Of a stretch of DNA of 64,000 bases, positions 1 through 8,410 are shown in pieces. Within the stretch, counting starts at the first letter, position 1; the number at the start of each line of letters is the position of its first letter. The notes below the pieces were generated by a model. That model was given only the letters and a program-made list of their open reading frames with translations. It ran no database searches and was not told the DNA's origin. This DNA comes from Mesorhizobium sp. YM1C-6-2 (GTDB lineage: Bacteria > Pseudomonadota > Alphaproteobacteria > Rhizobiales > Rhizobiaceae): assembly GCF_003666685.1 (NCBI RefSeq), contig NZ_RCIZ01000015.1:1-64000 (forward strand), read 5' to 3'. The translations under genes and the position numbers were made by a program.

Positions 1-168
1 GTCGCGCGGCGCAACGTCGAGCACCGACAATGCCAGCTCAGGCTCATAAGCACGCAGATATCCTATCCGGATCTCGGTGACTTCGGGCTGGGCAGTCTGA
101 GCGTCAGCAATGCCTGCCGGAAGCAGTACCAGCAATGCCGATACGAGCCGGACCGTCAAATGCTGCAT
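1..168 (-). CDS. PQQ-dependent alcohol dehydrogenase-associated ABC substrate-binding protein, N-terminal fragment
   Basis: Only the first 56 codons are inside the window; the gene continues past the left edge. The start at 168 is preceded by AAGGAG at a normal distance. Residues 1-24 form a typical Sec signal peptide (basic N-terminus, Leu/Val-rich core, cleavage near ADAQ). The mature N-terminus reads VTEIRIGYLRAYEPE, which I recognise from the periplasmic binding proteins encoded with PQQ-dependent alcohol dehydrogenase systems (branched-chain-amino-acid-like fold). It is divergent from a histidine kinase/response regulator pair, as expected for quinoprotein loci of methylotrophs and rhizobia. 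With so little sequence the subfamily call rests on this N-terminal pattern and context. Confidence 0.65.
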   Translation of the reverse strand, partial: MQHLTVRLVSALLVLLPAGIADAQTAQPEVTEIRIGYLRAYEPELALSVLDVAPRD

Positions 169-508
169 AACCACTCCTTTGCCGAGACAGTCATCCCGGC
201 AGTCAAGGAGGTGCCCACCTGTTCGATGCATCGCCGTCAGCAGTGTCCGGATCGTCACGGTTAGGGCCGCTCACCGTACACTGCTGACCTGAATGCGTGT
301 GCCTGCGTGCAGGCGTCACCAAGCTACAAAGGTCGGGCTCGGCCGCCTATGGAACTTGTGGTCCATCTCATTGCCAAAAGTTCCCGCGCCGGGTGGGGCA
401 TCTTCCATAGGCGGCAGCAGGATTTGCCAGCGGCAAGGCGCTTATGTCACAAATCGGAATAGGCGACGCCGGCCTCACCATGTCAGATCCGGAGCCAAGG
501 ACTAGTCG
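169..508. promoter_or_regulatory. Divergent intergenic region with a long inverted repeat
   Basis: This 340-base region separates the leftward binding-protein gene from the rightward kinase gene and has no convincing coding sequence. It holds a perfect 13-bp inverted repeat, GCCGCCTATGGAA at 342-354 and its complement at 403-415, with 48 bases between the arms. Such spaced arms could be two sites for a dimeric response regulator or a large cruciform. AAGGA at about 494-499 is the likely ribosome-binding site of the kinase gene. The role of the repeat in control by the adjacent LuxR-type regulator is inferred. Confidence 0.5.
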
Positions 509-2005
509 ATGTTCGACAGCATAACCGGCCATCCCGTCGCCCCGCCCTCGACTCTTGGGCTGTGGCGGCCTTTGGACTCGAGCTGGCGCTCGATATCGTT
601 GCGCGGACAAATCCTTGCGACCATCGCGGCCGTGTATTTGCTGGCCGGCGCCGCTGCCGCGATCATAGTCGTGTACAATGCGAAGAAATCTTCAGAAATA
701 GAAGTCGCGGCCGCCATGGCGACCGCCGAGCAACTTGTTCAGGAGCTCGTTGCACAGCCGCAGTTTCAACGCTCCCCGCAGATCGGACAACTTCCCGCCA
801 GGATAGGCCAGCTGCGGCATGTCCGTATCCTCGCGATAAGCGCCGCCGATGGCGGACGCGCTGCCCTCCTGCCAATTCCGGTCCCGGATCAGCCGGATCT
901 GGTTCCGGGATGGTTTGCGTCCATGGTGAACGTCGAAGACATGCGGCGGGAGATGCAGATCATATGGGAAGGCCGCCACATAGGATCCGTTGTCATCGTC
1001 GGCCACGCCGCGGACGAGATTTCGGAAGTATGGCGGGAAACCAAGGACCTCCTGATTGTCGCGCTGCTGCTTGGCGGCACGGTGCTTGTCCTGCTTCATT
1101 TCGCGTTCGGCCGCTTGCTGCGCCCCCTGGCGGATGTGGCGACAGGCCTTCGGGAGCTGGAGCAGGGGGAGTTTCGCCATCGCCTTTCCCGTCCCGCCAT
1201 CCAGCCGCTTGCTGAAATCACCGATCGCTTCAATGCGCTCGCCGTTCGGCTCGACCTGGCGCGATCCGAGAACCGGCAGCTCAATCGTCGTCTTTTGACG
1301 GTTCAGGATGACGAGCGCCGCCAGCTTGCGTCGGAGCTTCACGACGAGCTGGGTCCCTGCCTGTTTGGAATAAAGGCTGACGCTGCTTCGCTCGGAATGC
1401 TGGCGCCGCGCCTGCCCGCGGAAGCCGGAAGGATCGTGCGTGAGCGGGTCGCCACGATCGAGACGATTACCGACGAGATCCAGCTCATGAACCGCCGGCT
1501 TCTCGACAGGCTGAGGCCGATGGCCTTGGACCATCTTCCGCTTTCGGAGGTTCTCGGCGGCTTGATATCGGAATTCCAGCGGCATGGCCCGGTGCCCAAG
1601 ATCACGCTGGCGGCCGACAATCTGGCGGCGAGGTACAATGACGCCGTCAATATCACCATCTACCGTTGCGTGCAGGAAGGGGTGACCAACGCATTGCGGC
1701 ACGCTCGCGCGAACAATCTGGAGATCGACCTGAGGGAGGTTCCGGCCGACCCCCGAACGGGCAACGATGGCAGCCGGGCGTTGCTTCTTCTCACGATTTC
1801 CGACGATGGCATGGGAACGTCGCCCGGCGATGGGCGGGGCCTGGGTCTGACCAGCATGGAGGAGAGGGTGCATGCGCTCGACGGCAGCATCCGGATAGGC
1901 CCGAATTCCGAAGGCGAGGGGACTTGTCTGACCGTCCGGATACCGGTCGACGGCGGCGGCCCGACGGATTCCCAACGACAGAGCCTGAAGGCTGCCCGGT
2001 CGTGA
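509..2005 (+). CDS. Sensor histidine kinase, NarX/UhpB type (HisKA_3)
   Basis: This is a 498-residue membrane kinase. A first membrane helix spans about 35-57, a periplasmic sensor loop follows, a second helix spans about 183-205 and leads into a HAMP-like linker. The dimerisation/phosphoacceptor motif is ELHDELGP with His278. The ATPase domain shows an N-box around TNALRHA, a G1 box SDDGMG at 431-436 and a GRGLGL G2 box. This order is that of the LuxR-linked HPK7 group. Its 3' end overlaps the response-regulator start, so the two are translationally coupled. Divergence from a PQQ-system binding protein suggests it senses alcohol or redox state in quinoprotein oxidation (FlhS/ExaD-like role). 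That role is inferred; the kinase call is secure. Confidence 0.9.
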   Translation: MFDSITGHPVAPPSTLGLWRPLDSSWRSISLRGQILATIAAVYLLAGAAAAIIVVYNAKKSSEIEVAAAMATAEQLVQELVAQPQFQRSPQIGQLPARIGQLRHVRILAISAADGGRAALLPIPVPDQPDLVPGWFASMVNVEDMRREMQIIWEGRHIGSVVIVGHAADEISEVWRETKDLLIVALLLGGTVLVLLHFAFGRLLRPLADVATGLRELEQGEFRHRLSRPAIQPLAEITDRFNALAVRLDLARSENRQLNRRLLTVQDDERRQLASELHDELGPCLFGIKADAASLGMLAPRLPAEAGRIVRERVATIETITDEIQLMNRRLLDRLRPMALDHLPLSEVLGGLISEFQRHGPVPKITLAADNLAARYNDAVNITIYRCVQEGVTNALRHARANNLEIDLREVPADPRTGNDGSRALLLLTISDDGMGTSPGDGRGLGLTSMEERVHALDGSIRIGPNSEGEGTCLTVRIPVDGGGPTDSQRQSLKAARS

Positions 2006-2649
2006 CGACAGTCCTGCTTATCGATGACCATCCTATCGTCCTGCAGGGATGCCGGCGCGTCTTGCAGGACGCTGGTGTCCGGGACGTGCTGGAGGCGGAC
2101 ACCGTGGCCGACGGCTACCGTCAGTTCAGACGCAGCAAGCCCGACGTCATTGTCGTCGACCTGGCGTTGAAGAGCGGGGGGCTTGGCGGCCTCGAGCTGA
2201 TCCGGCGCATGCGGCTTCACGACAAGCGGACGCCGATCCTGGCGTTCAGCATGCATAGCGATCCGGTCGTCGTCAGTCGTGCGCTGAAGGCCGGTGCGAC
2301 AGGATATGTGCTGAAAGACGCTGGCCCGCGTGATTTCCTGGAGGCCTTCGAGGCGGTTCGTCGTCACAAGCCATATCTTGGGCAGGAGATCGCGACGCAG
2401 GTCGCGATGCTCGGAAGTTCGGGAACCCAAAGTCCGTTGGCGGAAACGACTTCCCGCGAGCTGCATACGCTTGCCTTGCTTGCCGAGGGCAAACCCTATG
2501 CGCAGATCGCAAGCGACCTCGGCGTCAGCTACAAAACCGTCGTAAACACAAGTTCGCAGCTCAAGGCGAAGCTCGGGGCACGCAACCTTCCCGAGCTTAT
2601 CAAGCTGGCTGTCCAGTACGTGTCGTCCTCGTCCGACTATCCGAGGTGA
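2002..2649 (+). CDS. LuxR/FixJ-type response regulator
   Basis: The 215-residue product starts at a GTG overlapping the kinase stop (GTGA). An open frame continues upstream, but the receiver domain begins exactly at VTTVLLIDDHP, so the GTG is preferred. Receiver: acidic pocket IDDHP near residue 8, phosphoacceptor Asp53 in VVDLALK, conserved Lys in YVLKDAG. The C-terminal helix-turn-helix (about 145-210) is atypical but recognisable: LAEGKPYAQIASDLGVSYK followed by TVVNTSSQLKAKLG. It is the partner of the kinase upstream and probably acts on the divergent promoter at 169-508. Its relation to AgmR/FlhR-like regulators of PQQ alcohol oxidation is inferred from context. Confidence 0.88.
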   Translation: MTTVLLIDDHPIVLQGCRRVLQDAGVRDVLEADTVADGYRQFRRSKPDVIVVDLALKSGGLGGLELIRRMRLHDKRTPILAFSMHSDPVVVSRALKAGATGYVLKDAGPRDFLEAFEAVRRHKPYLGQEIATQVAMLGSSGTQSPLAETTSRELHTLALLAEGKPYAQIASDLGVSYKTVVNTSSQLKAKLGARNLPELIKLAVQYVSSSSDYPR

Positions 2650-2696
2650 ATGCCTGACGCTCGCCTGTCACTGCAAGATGCAGGCGCTCTCTGGGA

Positions 2697-3449
2697 TCAG
2701 GGTTGGAAACGCTCCATCCAGGCGAAGGAATTGGTGGCGGGGCGATATTCGGCGCCGAACGGGGCGGAATAGCCTGCGTCGGCGATCGCCCGCAGCAGCC
2801 AGCCATAGTCGACCTCGCCATGGTCGGGCTCGCTGCGGTCCGGAACGGCGGCGAACTGGATATGGCCGATCCTGTCGGCATATTTCGTCGCCGTATCGAG
2901 CAGGTCGCCCTGAATGATCTGCATGTGGTAGCAGTCGAACATCACCTTCGCCGCGCCCTCCGTGGCATCGATCACGCGCAGGGCGGTGGGAAGATCGGCG
3001 AGAAAATAGCCCGGCGCGTCGCGCGGGTTGAGCGGCTCGATCAAGAGGCCGATGCGGTGCGGCGCAGCCGCTTCCGTCGCGTAGCGCAAATTGCCCGTGA
3101 AGGTCGCGAAAGCCTCGTCGCCGGCCGCCTTGCCGGCCATGACATGGATGTTGCGGCAGTTCGTGGCGAGGGCCCATTCGACCGCCTGGTCGATCGCCGC
3201 GCGCGCCTCTGTTTGGCGTCCCGGCAGGGCGGAAAGCCCGAAGTCTCCGGCTGCGACGTCGCCCCGCGCGGTGTTGATGCCGAGCAGCGGCAGGCCGGTT
3301 TCGGCGAGCGCTTCCGCCACCACCGATGCGTCGGTGTCGTAGGGCCAGTGCAGTTCGACGGCCGCGAAGCCGTGCCGTTTCGCCGCGCGGATCGCATCCG
3401 GCAGCGTGAGGTCGCGGAACAGAAATCCCAGATTGGCGGAGAATTGCAT
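2697..3449 (-). CDS. otnI: 2-oxo-tetronate isomerase (hydroxypyruvate isomerase family)
   Basis: A 250-residue xylose-isomerase-like TIM barrel. MQFSANLGFLFRD at the N-terminus and FAAVELHWPYD are typical of the Hyi/OtnI family. Metal-binding acidic and histidine residues appear in LLIEPLNPRD, MFDCYHMQI, HIQFAAVPDR and FGAEYRP. I place the start at 3449 (MQFSAN) because its ATG shares one base with the stop of the preceding otnC gene (TGATG), giving translational coupling; an in-frame ATG four codons upstream is less likely. In the D-erythronate pathway OtnI interconverts 2-oxo- and 3-oxo-tetronate. It is the last gene of the operon. Hydroxypyruvate isomerase activity is an alternative the sequence alone cannot exclude. 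Confidence 0.82.
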   Translation of the reverse strand: MQFSANLGFLFRDLTLPDAIRAAKRHGFAAVELHWPYDTDASVVAEALAETGLPLLGINTARGDVAAGDFGLSALPGRQTEARAAIDQAVEWALATNCRNIHVMAGKAAGDEAFATFTGNLRYATEAAAPHRIGLLIEPLNPRDAPGYFLADLPTALRVIDATEGAAKVMFDCYHMQIIQGDLLDTATKYADRIGHIQFAAVPDRSEPDHGEVDYGWLLRAIADAGYSAPFGAEYRPATNSFAWMERFQP

Positions 3450-4102
3450 CAGTCGTCCCACTCGACATCGAAATGTTCGACCAGCTCGCGAATCTGGTCC
3501 TCTGCGAGGATCCTGGGCCGCATGCCCTGGGTGAGCAGGGTGAGCTTCGCGGTCTCCTCGAGTTCCTCCATGGCGTAGGCCGCCGCTTCGAGATCCTTGC
3601 CGGCGACGACAGGCCCGTGATGGGCGAGCAACACCGCCGACCGCTTGCCTGCGAGGCCGCGAACGGCGTCTCCCATCGCCGGGTCGCCGGGCCGGATATA
3701 GGGCAGCAGCTTCACCTTGCCGAGCCGCATGATCGAATAGGCGGTCAGCGGCCTGAAGACGCTGTCCGGATCGATGTCGGGCAGAAGCGAGACGGCGACC
3801 GAATGGCTCGAATGGAGATGGACGACCGCGCCGGTGCGCGCGCCGCGCGTCTCGTAGAACGCCGAATGCAGCGGCATCTCCTTCGTCGGCTTGTCGCCGT
3901 CCACGAACCGGCCGCCCGCGTCGAACAGCGACAGACGGGCCGGGTCGAGCGCGCCGAAGGACGATCCGGTCGGCGTGACGAGCAGCCGACCGTCGCCGAG
4001 ACGGGCCGAGATGTTGCCCGAGCTTCCGGCAGTGAGGCCGCGCGCAAACATGGACGCAGCGATGCTGCAGATCTGCTCCCTCAGCCTTGCTTCATCGCTC
4101 AT
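3449..4102 (-). CDS. otnC: 3-oxo-tetronate 4-phosphate decarboxylase (class II aldolase family)
   Basis: A 217-residue class II aldolase/adducin-family protein, the normal length. Hallmarks are GSSGNIS near residue 27, LLVTPTGSSFG, the zinc-binding HLHSSHSVAVS, and a second histidine pair in LLAHHGPVVAG. OtnC decarboxylates 3-oxo-tetronate 4-phosphate to dihydroxyacetone phosphate and CO2. It overlaps both neighbours by a few bases (otnK upstream, otnI downstream), so the three are tightly coupled. The related OiaC enzyme of apionate breakdown belongs to the same family. Since this operon also carries an apionolactonase-like gene, the true substrate could be the C5 homologue. Confidence 0.85.
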   Translation of the reverse strand: MSDEARLREQICSIAASMFARGLTAGSSGNISARLGDGRLLVTPTGSSFGALDPARLSLFDAGGRFVDGDKPTKEMPLHSAFYETRGARTGAVVHLHSSHSVAVSLLPDIDPDSVFRPLTAYSIMRLGKVKLLPYIRPGDPAMGDAVRGLAGKRSAVLLAHHGPVVAGKDLEAAAYAMEELEETAKLTLLTQGMRPRILAEDQIRELVEHFDVEWDD

Positions 4103-5358
4103 CGTGCCTCTCCCAGGAGAACGCCGGCCGCCTTTTCGAAGAAGTCCGCCGAGCCGAAATTGCCAGATTTCAGGGCGAGCGCCATGTCCCGGTCGCCGGC
4201 CTTCAGCGCCGGAACGCCGGGGTCGATCTCCGGTCCGATCTCGAAGGACGAAATGCCGAGCGCCGACACGACGGCCCCCGACGTCTCGCCGCCTGCAGTG
4301 ACCAGCCGGCGCACGCCCCGCGACGAAAGCTGGCGGGCCAACGCACCAAAAAACCCTTCGACCGCAGTCGCGACGCGCTCCTTACCGTGACGATCCTGAG
4401 CGGCGGCAACGGCTTCGGGCTCGGCCGACGAGAAGATGAGCGGCACGCCGTGCTGCTGCTGGGCGATCGCCCAGTCAGCATAGTCCACCGGATCGGCCGT
4501 GCCGTCCACGACTGCGTCCACCTCGACTACGCGCGCCGGGTGGCTTTTCCTGTGCTCGGCGATCTGGCGCCGGCTCATGGTCGAGCACGAGCCGCAAAGC
4601 GCGGCCGCCGGTCCTTGTGTGCCCATCCAATGCGTAGCCGCCGTGCCGATCAGCCCGGCCCGGCGAAAATTGGCCGGAAGCCCGAGCGCGATTCCCGATC
4701 CGCCGCTGAGCAGGATATCCGCCTGGGCAGCCTCGCCGATGGCGGTGAGGTCCTTGTCCAGGATGGCGTCGACGACGATGTAGCGGGAACCGCTGTTGGA
4801 GACATCAAGCGCGTGCCTGATCGCGGCGCTTCCCTCCGCGACGATGCCGTAGGGGACATGACCGATCCCTTGTGCGGTTTGCCGGGCGAGCCAGCGCCTC
4901 AAGTCGGGATCTGTCATCGGCGTCAGCGGATGCTTCTCCATGCCGGATTCGCTCAACAGACGGTCGTTGACGAAGAGATGGCCCTGATAGATCGAGCGGC
5001 CGGTCGCCGGAAACGCCGGGCAGACGATCGCGTGGGGTGCTCCAAGTGCCTCGCTGAGGGCGTCGAGCACGGGGCCGATATTGCCTTCGGGGGTAGAATC
5101 GAATGTCGAGCAATATTTGAAGAGATACTGGCGGCAGCCCTGGCGCCGAAGCCACTCCAGCGCCGCCAGCGACTGCTTCACGGCCTCCTCGGCGGGTATC
5201 GTCCTCGTCTTCAGCGCAACGACCCCCGCCTCGACCGAGGCATCGGCATCCGTCGCGGGGACGCCGTTGTATTGAACCGTGCGCATGCCCCCCTTGGCCA
5301 GGGTGTTGGCGAGGTCCGACGAGCCGGTGAAATCGTCGCCGATACAGCCGAGAAGCAT
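4099..5358 (-). CDS. otnK: 3-oxo-tetronate kinase (DUF1537 four-carbon acid sugar kinase)
   Basis: A 419-residue kinase of the four-carbon acid sugar kinase family. The N-terminal acid-sugar-binding domain opens with MLLGCIGDDFTGSSDLAN and contains FKYCSTFDSTPEGNIGPV. The C-terminal nucleotide-binding domain shows TAGGETSGAVV, IGPEIDPGVP and LKSGNFG. These are the diagnostic motifs, and length is typical. It phosphorylates 3-oxo-tetronate at O4 before OtnC acts, in the cytoplasm. Its 3' end overlaps otnC by four bases. The close paralogue OiaK phosphorylates 3-oxo-isoapionate, and sequence reading alone does not separate the two. Confidence 0.87.
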   Translation of the reverse strand: MLLGCIGDDFTGSSDLANTLAKGGMRTVQYNGVPATDADASVEAGVVALKTRTIPAEEAVKQSLAALEWLRRQGCRQYLFKYCSTFDSTPEGNIGPVLDALSEALGAPHAIVCPAFPATGRSIYQGHLFVNDRLLSESGMEKHPLTPMTDPDLRRWLARQTAQGIGHVPYGIVAEGSAAIRHALDVSNSGSRYIVVDAILDKDLTAIGEAAQADILLSGGSGIALGLPANFRRAGLIGTAATHWMGTQGPAAALCGSCSTMSRRQIAEHRKSHPARVVEVDAVVDGTADPVDYADWAIAQQQHGVPLIFSSAEPEAVAAAQDRHGKERVATAVEGFFGALARQLSSRGVRRLVTAGGETSGAVVSALGISSFEIGPEIDPGVPALKAGDRDMALALKSGNFGSADFFEKAAGVLLGEAR

Positions 5359-5398
5359 CAGAACTTTCCCCTTTTCAGCCCGCGGGAGGACAGGCGGT

Positions 5399-6397
5399 TC
5401 ATGGCTGGCGATCAGGCGCGAGCTTTGGGGCGTCGTCGGTCAGATAGACCTCGATCAGTTCATCGACGGTGCTCTCGGCGACGAAGCCCAGGCTGCTGGC
5501 TTGCTCGGGCGAAAAGGACTTCGGCCAACCGGCGATGATGGCCTCGATCGCCGTGTCTGGTCTGCGGTCGATCAGGGCCTCTGCCTCCGCGCCGGCGACG
5601 CGGCGAAGGGCGGCAAGCTGATCGGACACGGTGGCCGCGACGCCCGGCATGTTCAGTGTACGCCGCGCGCCCAGCGGCGATGTGTCGAGCGTTGCGGCAT
5701 GGATGAGAAAGGCCACTGCCGAGCGCGGGCTCGCCAGCCAGTGCTTGACCGTCTCCTTCACCGGCAGCACGGAGCGCTGGCCGGCAAGCGGCTCGCGCAG
5801 TATGCCGGAAAAGAAGCCCGAGGCCGCCGCGTTGGGCGCGCCCGGCCGGATGACGATGGTCGGCAGGCGTATGCCGACGCCGTCAAGGAAGCCGCGGCGC
5901 GAATAGTCCGCGAGCAGGAGCTCGGATATCGCCTTCTGGGTGCCGTAGCTGGTCAGCGGGGCGAGGATGTAGTCATCGGGAATGGGGTCCGGCAAAGGCG
6001 CGCCGTAGACTGCGACCGAAGAGGTGAAGACCAGCCGCGGGACATATTTTTGCCCAGCTCCTTCAAGGCGGATCGCTTCGAAAAGAAGGCGCGTGCCGTC
6101 CAGGTTGATCCGGTAGCCTTTCTCGAAATCGCGCTCGGCTTCGCCCGATACGATCGCGGCGAGATGGAAGATCACATCGGCGCGGCGCGCGGCGAGGTCG
6201 GTCGCTGCACCGGGAGCGGAAATGTCGGCGGCGATGGATTCTACGGCGCTGATGTCGCCGGTCGGAATGAGCGGTTTCGTTACATCGGCCAGCGTCATCC
6301 GGTCGATCTTGCGGCCACCGAGCGACCCGGTGCGCGCAAGCTCCGCCGCGAGTTTGCGGCCGATCATTCCGCCCGCACCGATGATGAGAATATGCAT
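5399..6397 (-). CDS. denD: D-erythronate dehydrogenase (extended SDR / epimerase family)
   Basis: A 332-residue NAD-dependent extended short-chain dehydrogenase. It begins MHILIIGAGGMIGRKLA with the GxxGxxG Rossmann turn, then has FHLAAIVSG, the Ser of FTSSVAVYG and the catalytic Tyr-Lys pair in SYGTQKA. The frame is open further upstream, but only over the intergenic gap and the neighbouring gene, so the start at 6397 is chosen. DenD oxidises D-erythronate at C2 to 2-oxo-tetronate, the first step before OtnI, OtnK and OtnC, which lie just downstream. All four pathway enzymes are thus present together, which supports the assignment strongly. Confidence 0.83.
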   Translation of the reverse strand: MHILIIGAGGMIGRKLAAELARTGSLGGRKIDRMTLADVTKPLIPTGDISAVESIAADISAPGAATDLAARRADVIFHLAAIVSGEAERDFEKGYRINLDGTRLLFEAIRLEGAGQKYVPRLVFTSSVAVYGAPLPDPIPDDYILAPLTSYGTQKAISELLLADYSRRGFLDGVGIRLPTIVIRPGAPNAAASGFFSGILREPLAGQRSVLPVKETVKHWLASPRSAVAFLIHAATLDTSPLGARRTLNMPGVAATVSDQLAALRRVAGAEAEALIDRRPDTAIEAIIAGWPKSFSPEQASSLGFVAESTVDELIEVYLTDDAPKLAPDRQP

Positions 6398-6438
6398 GGC
6401 TGTTCCGTTCTTTTCTGGGATGGGCTCGCGATCTCGCA

Positions 6439-8394
6439 TCAAGCCGGCTTGAAGGCGCGTAGCACCGCGTAGGCGTCGAGCGACAGCGTTCGCGTCCCGA
6501 CAGGCGTCAACCGGTCGAGCAGATTCGGTTGACGGGATGCCGCGACGAAGGACGACGCGTCGAGCACCGCGGTGGCCGCGAAGCCCTCGGGGAGACGCAC
6601 ATCCAGCGCGCTCGGCGAGGGGTTGCAGAGCCACAGTTCTGTGCCGCCTTCCATGACCGCCGCGAGTCCCCGCACTGCCCCGGCAATAGAGGATCGTAGC
6701 GGGCGGATCGGGCGGCCCCGGAGTTTCGCCAGGCCCTGCACGACGTGCCAGACGGGATAGAGTTCGCCCTTGCCTTCGAACCATGGCTGCGGAAATGGCG
6801 TCGGCACGGAAAGCACGCCGAACGGCCCGACAGCACCGCCAAGCGCAATGGCTTCAGCGCCACCTTCGGCGAAGGCGGCGAAATAACCGAGGTTCCAGGC
6901 CGCGCCCATGATGCCGCGCTGGCGCGGGTCGTTGAAGTTGACCGCCTGCCGGATGTTGCCGGGATTGGCGACCGGCGCTTCGCCGTAGGGATTATCGCGC
7001 AAGCCGATCGCCGAGGGTCCCACCGACCAGGGCAGCCCGTTGGCGATGACCGGCACGGTCCGCACGATGTGCGGCAGGCATTCCAGCGTCTCCATCAGGG
7101 AGCGGTCGTCGCCGGCGTGGAAGATTGCCGCCGTCGTGAATGTCACGAGATCGAGAGCCTCGGTCGGCGGGCGCTTGCGGTTCAGCTCGGTGAAGAAGCT
7201 GAACATGCCGCCGCCGATGCGGGATTTCGGGAATGCCGTGCGCGTGGCGGCATAGAGCTTGGCTGCGTCGGGGGCAGGCGGCCAGACGCTGCCCGGCAAC
7301 GTGCATTTGAGATCGGGCGCGGGTGACACAAGGACCGTCGTGAAGGGATGATCGAGCCCGGCTGCAATCTTGCCGAGGGCGGCGATTTCCCTGATGGCGC
7401 CGCCATCGTCAACGTGTTCGACGACGGCTTCGAGCCAGGGTTCGGCCCCCATCGCGGCGGCTGCCTCGACCTGCCTGGACAGCGTTGCGGCATCGTGGCC
7501 GCGCCTGGGGTCGTGATGGCAGATGACATGGGAAATGCCGAGCCGGCGAAGCGTTTCGGCCTGCTGCAACGCCGCCGGAGCATCCTCCGGTTGCAGCCCG
7601 ACGCCGAGAGCGGGCACCGTGCCTTCCGCCTCACCCAGTGTCAGGACGGCGAGGTCGCCGTCCTGACACGATGGAGCCTTGGGAGGGCCCTTGATGTTCA
7701 GGGTGATCTTCTGTTCGAGAACCTCGCCGGGCTCGATCCTGTACGGCCAGGGCAGGGCGAGGGGGCGGACATAGGTCTTGTATGAGGCGTCGGTCCAGTT
7801 GCGCTGATCCTCCATCTCGAAGGCGTCGCCCTCCATCAGGCAACTGACCTCCTGCCCGCCTGGAGTGCGGTGCGAGATCTCGCGCAGATCCATCATCGGC
7901 TGCACCGGGTCGATCTCGACCGGGAACCGGGTTTCGACCGTTTCGCCGCTCGTATGCGTGATCGTGGCTGTCGAGCCGCTCACGCCCTCTATCGGATGCA
8001 GGACGACGAAGCCGGTTCGATTGGTGAGAAGCCCGGTCGTGGTCTCGCCGCGACCCGAATAGGTCAGCACGCCGGCGGCGGAACCTTCGATGGCCACCTC
8101 GTAGTCGAAGGTCTCGCCCTTGCTTGCGACGCCGGCGCGGTAGCCGATCCGAAACCGCTCGGCATCCTGCTCGACGACCAGATCGGTGATTTCGGGGATA
8201 AGCGTCGCCCAGTCCTTGTCGCGCACCACGAAGGAGATCGCGCGGATCGCCTCCTCGCCATGCATGCGGATGTCGCGCAGGTTCGCGCCATCGAAGAGCA
8301 CGCTGAGCGGCCCTGCACTGAGCAGCCGTTCCTGTGCCGGCGGTTCCTCGGTGCCGTAGAGCCGGATGGCGCGGGACGGATCGAAATGTGTCAT
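6439..8394 (-). CDS. D-apionolactonase-like protein (ApnL family)
   Basis: A 651-residue protein without signal peptide. The beginning resembles the D-apionate lactonase family (ApnL): LYGTEEPPAQERLLSAGPL, then IRMHGEEAIRAISFVVRDK and WATLIPEI. The architecture fits: an N-terminal beta-sandwich to about residue 240, a TIM-barrel-like middle part to about 540 (PWLEAVVEHVDDGG, IGGGMFSFFTELNRKRP, VSPAPD) and a beta-rich tail. ApnL opens D-apionolactone to D-apionate. Here it sits with D-erythronate genes instead of the ApnO/OiaK/OiaC set, so it may open another aldonolactone such as erythronolactone, or feed apionate into a variant route. The family call is moderately sure; the substrate is open. 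Confidence 0.68.
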   Translation of the reverse strand: MTHFDPSRAIRLYGTEEPPAQERLLSAGPLSVLFDGANLRDIRMHGEEAIRAISFVVRDKDWATLIPEITDLVVEQDAERFRIGYRAGVASKGETFDYEVAIEGSAAGVLTYSGRGETTTGLLTNRTGFVVLHPIEGVSGSTATITHTSGETVETRFPVEIDPVQPMMDLREISHRTPGGQEVSCLMEGDAFEMEDQRNWTDASYKTYVRPLALPWPYRIEPGEVLEQKITLNIKGPPKAPSCQDGDLAVLTLGEAEGTVPALGVGLQPEDAPAALQQAETLRRLGISHVICHHDPRRGHDAATLSRQVEAAAAMGAEPWLEAVVEHVDDGGAIREIAALGKIAAGLDHPFTTVLVSPAPDLKCTLPGSVWPPAPDAAKLYAATRTAFPKSRIGGGMFSFFTELNRKRPPTEALDLVTFTTAAIFHAGDDRSLMETLECLPHIVRTVPVIANGLPWSVGPSAIGLRDNPYGEAPVANPGNIRQAVNFNDPRQRGIMGAAWNLGYFAAFAEGGAEAIALGGAVGPFGVLSVPTPFPQPWFEGKGELYPVWHVVQGLAKLRGRPIRPLRSSIAGAVRGLAAVMEGGTELWLCNPSPSALDVRLPEGFAATAVLDASSFVAASRQPNLLDRLTPVGTRTLSLDAYAVLRAFKPA

Positions 8395-8410
8395 CTGCTT
8401 TCTTCCAGTC

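Noticed and set aside
692-1975. Long minus-strand open frame of 427 codons opposite the histidine kinase gene
   Set aside because: Antisense shadow of a GC-rich gene; the plus strand carries full kinase motifs and the minus translation has none.
2662-2686. CGCCTG...CAGGCG pair between the convergent response regulator and otnI genes
   Set aside because: Only a 6-bp stem with a long loop and no U-run; not enough for a bidirectional terminator.
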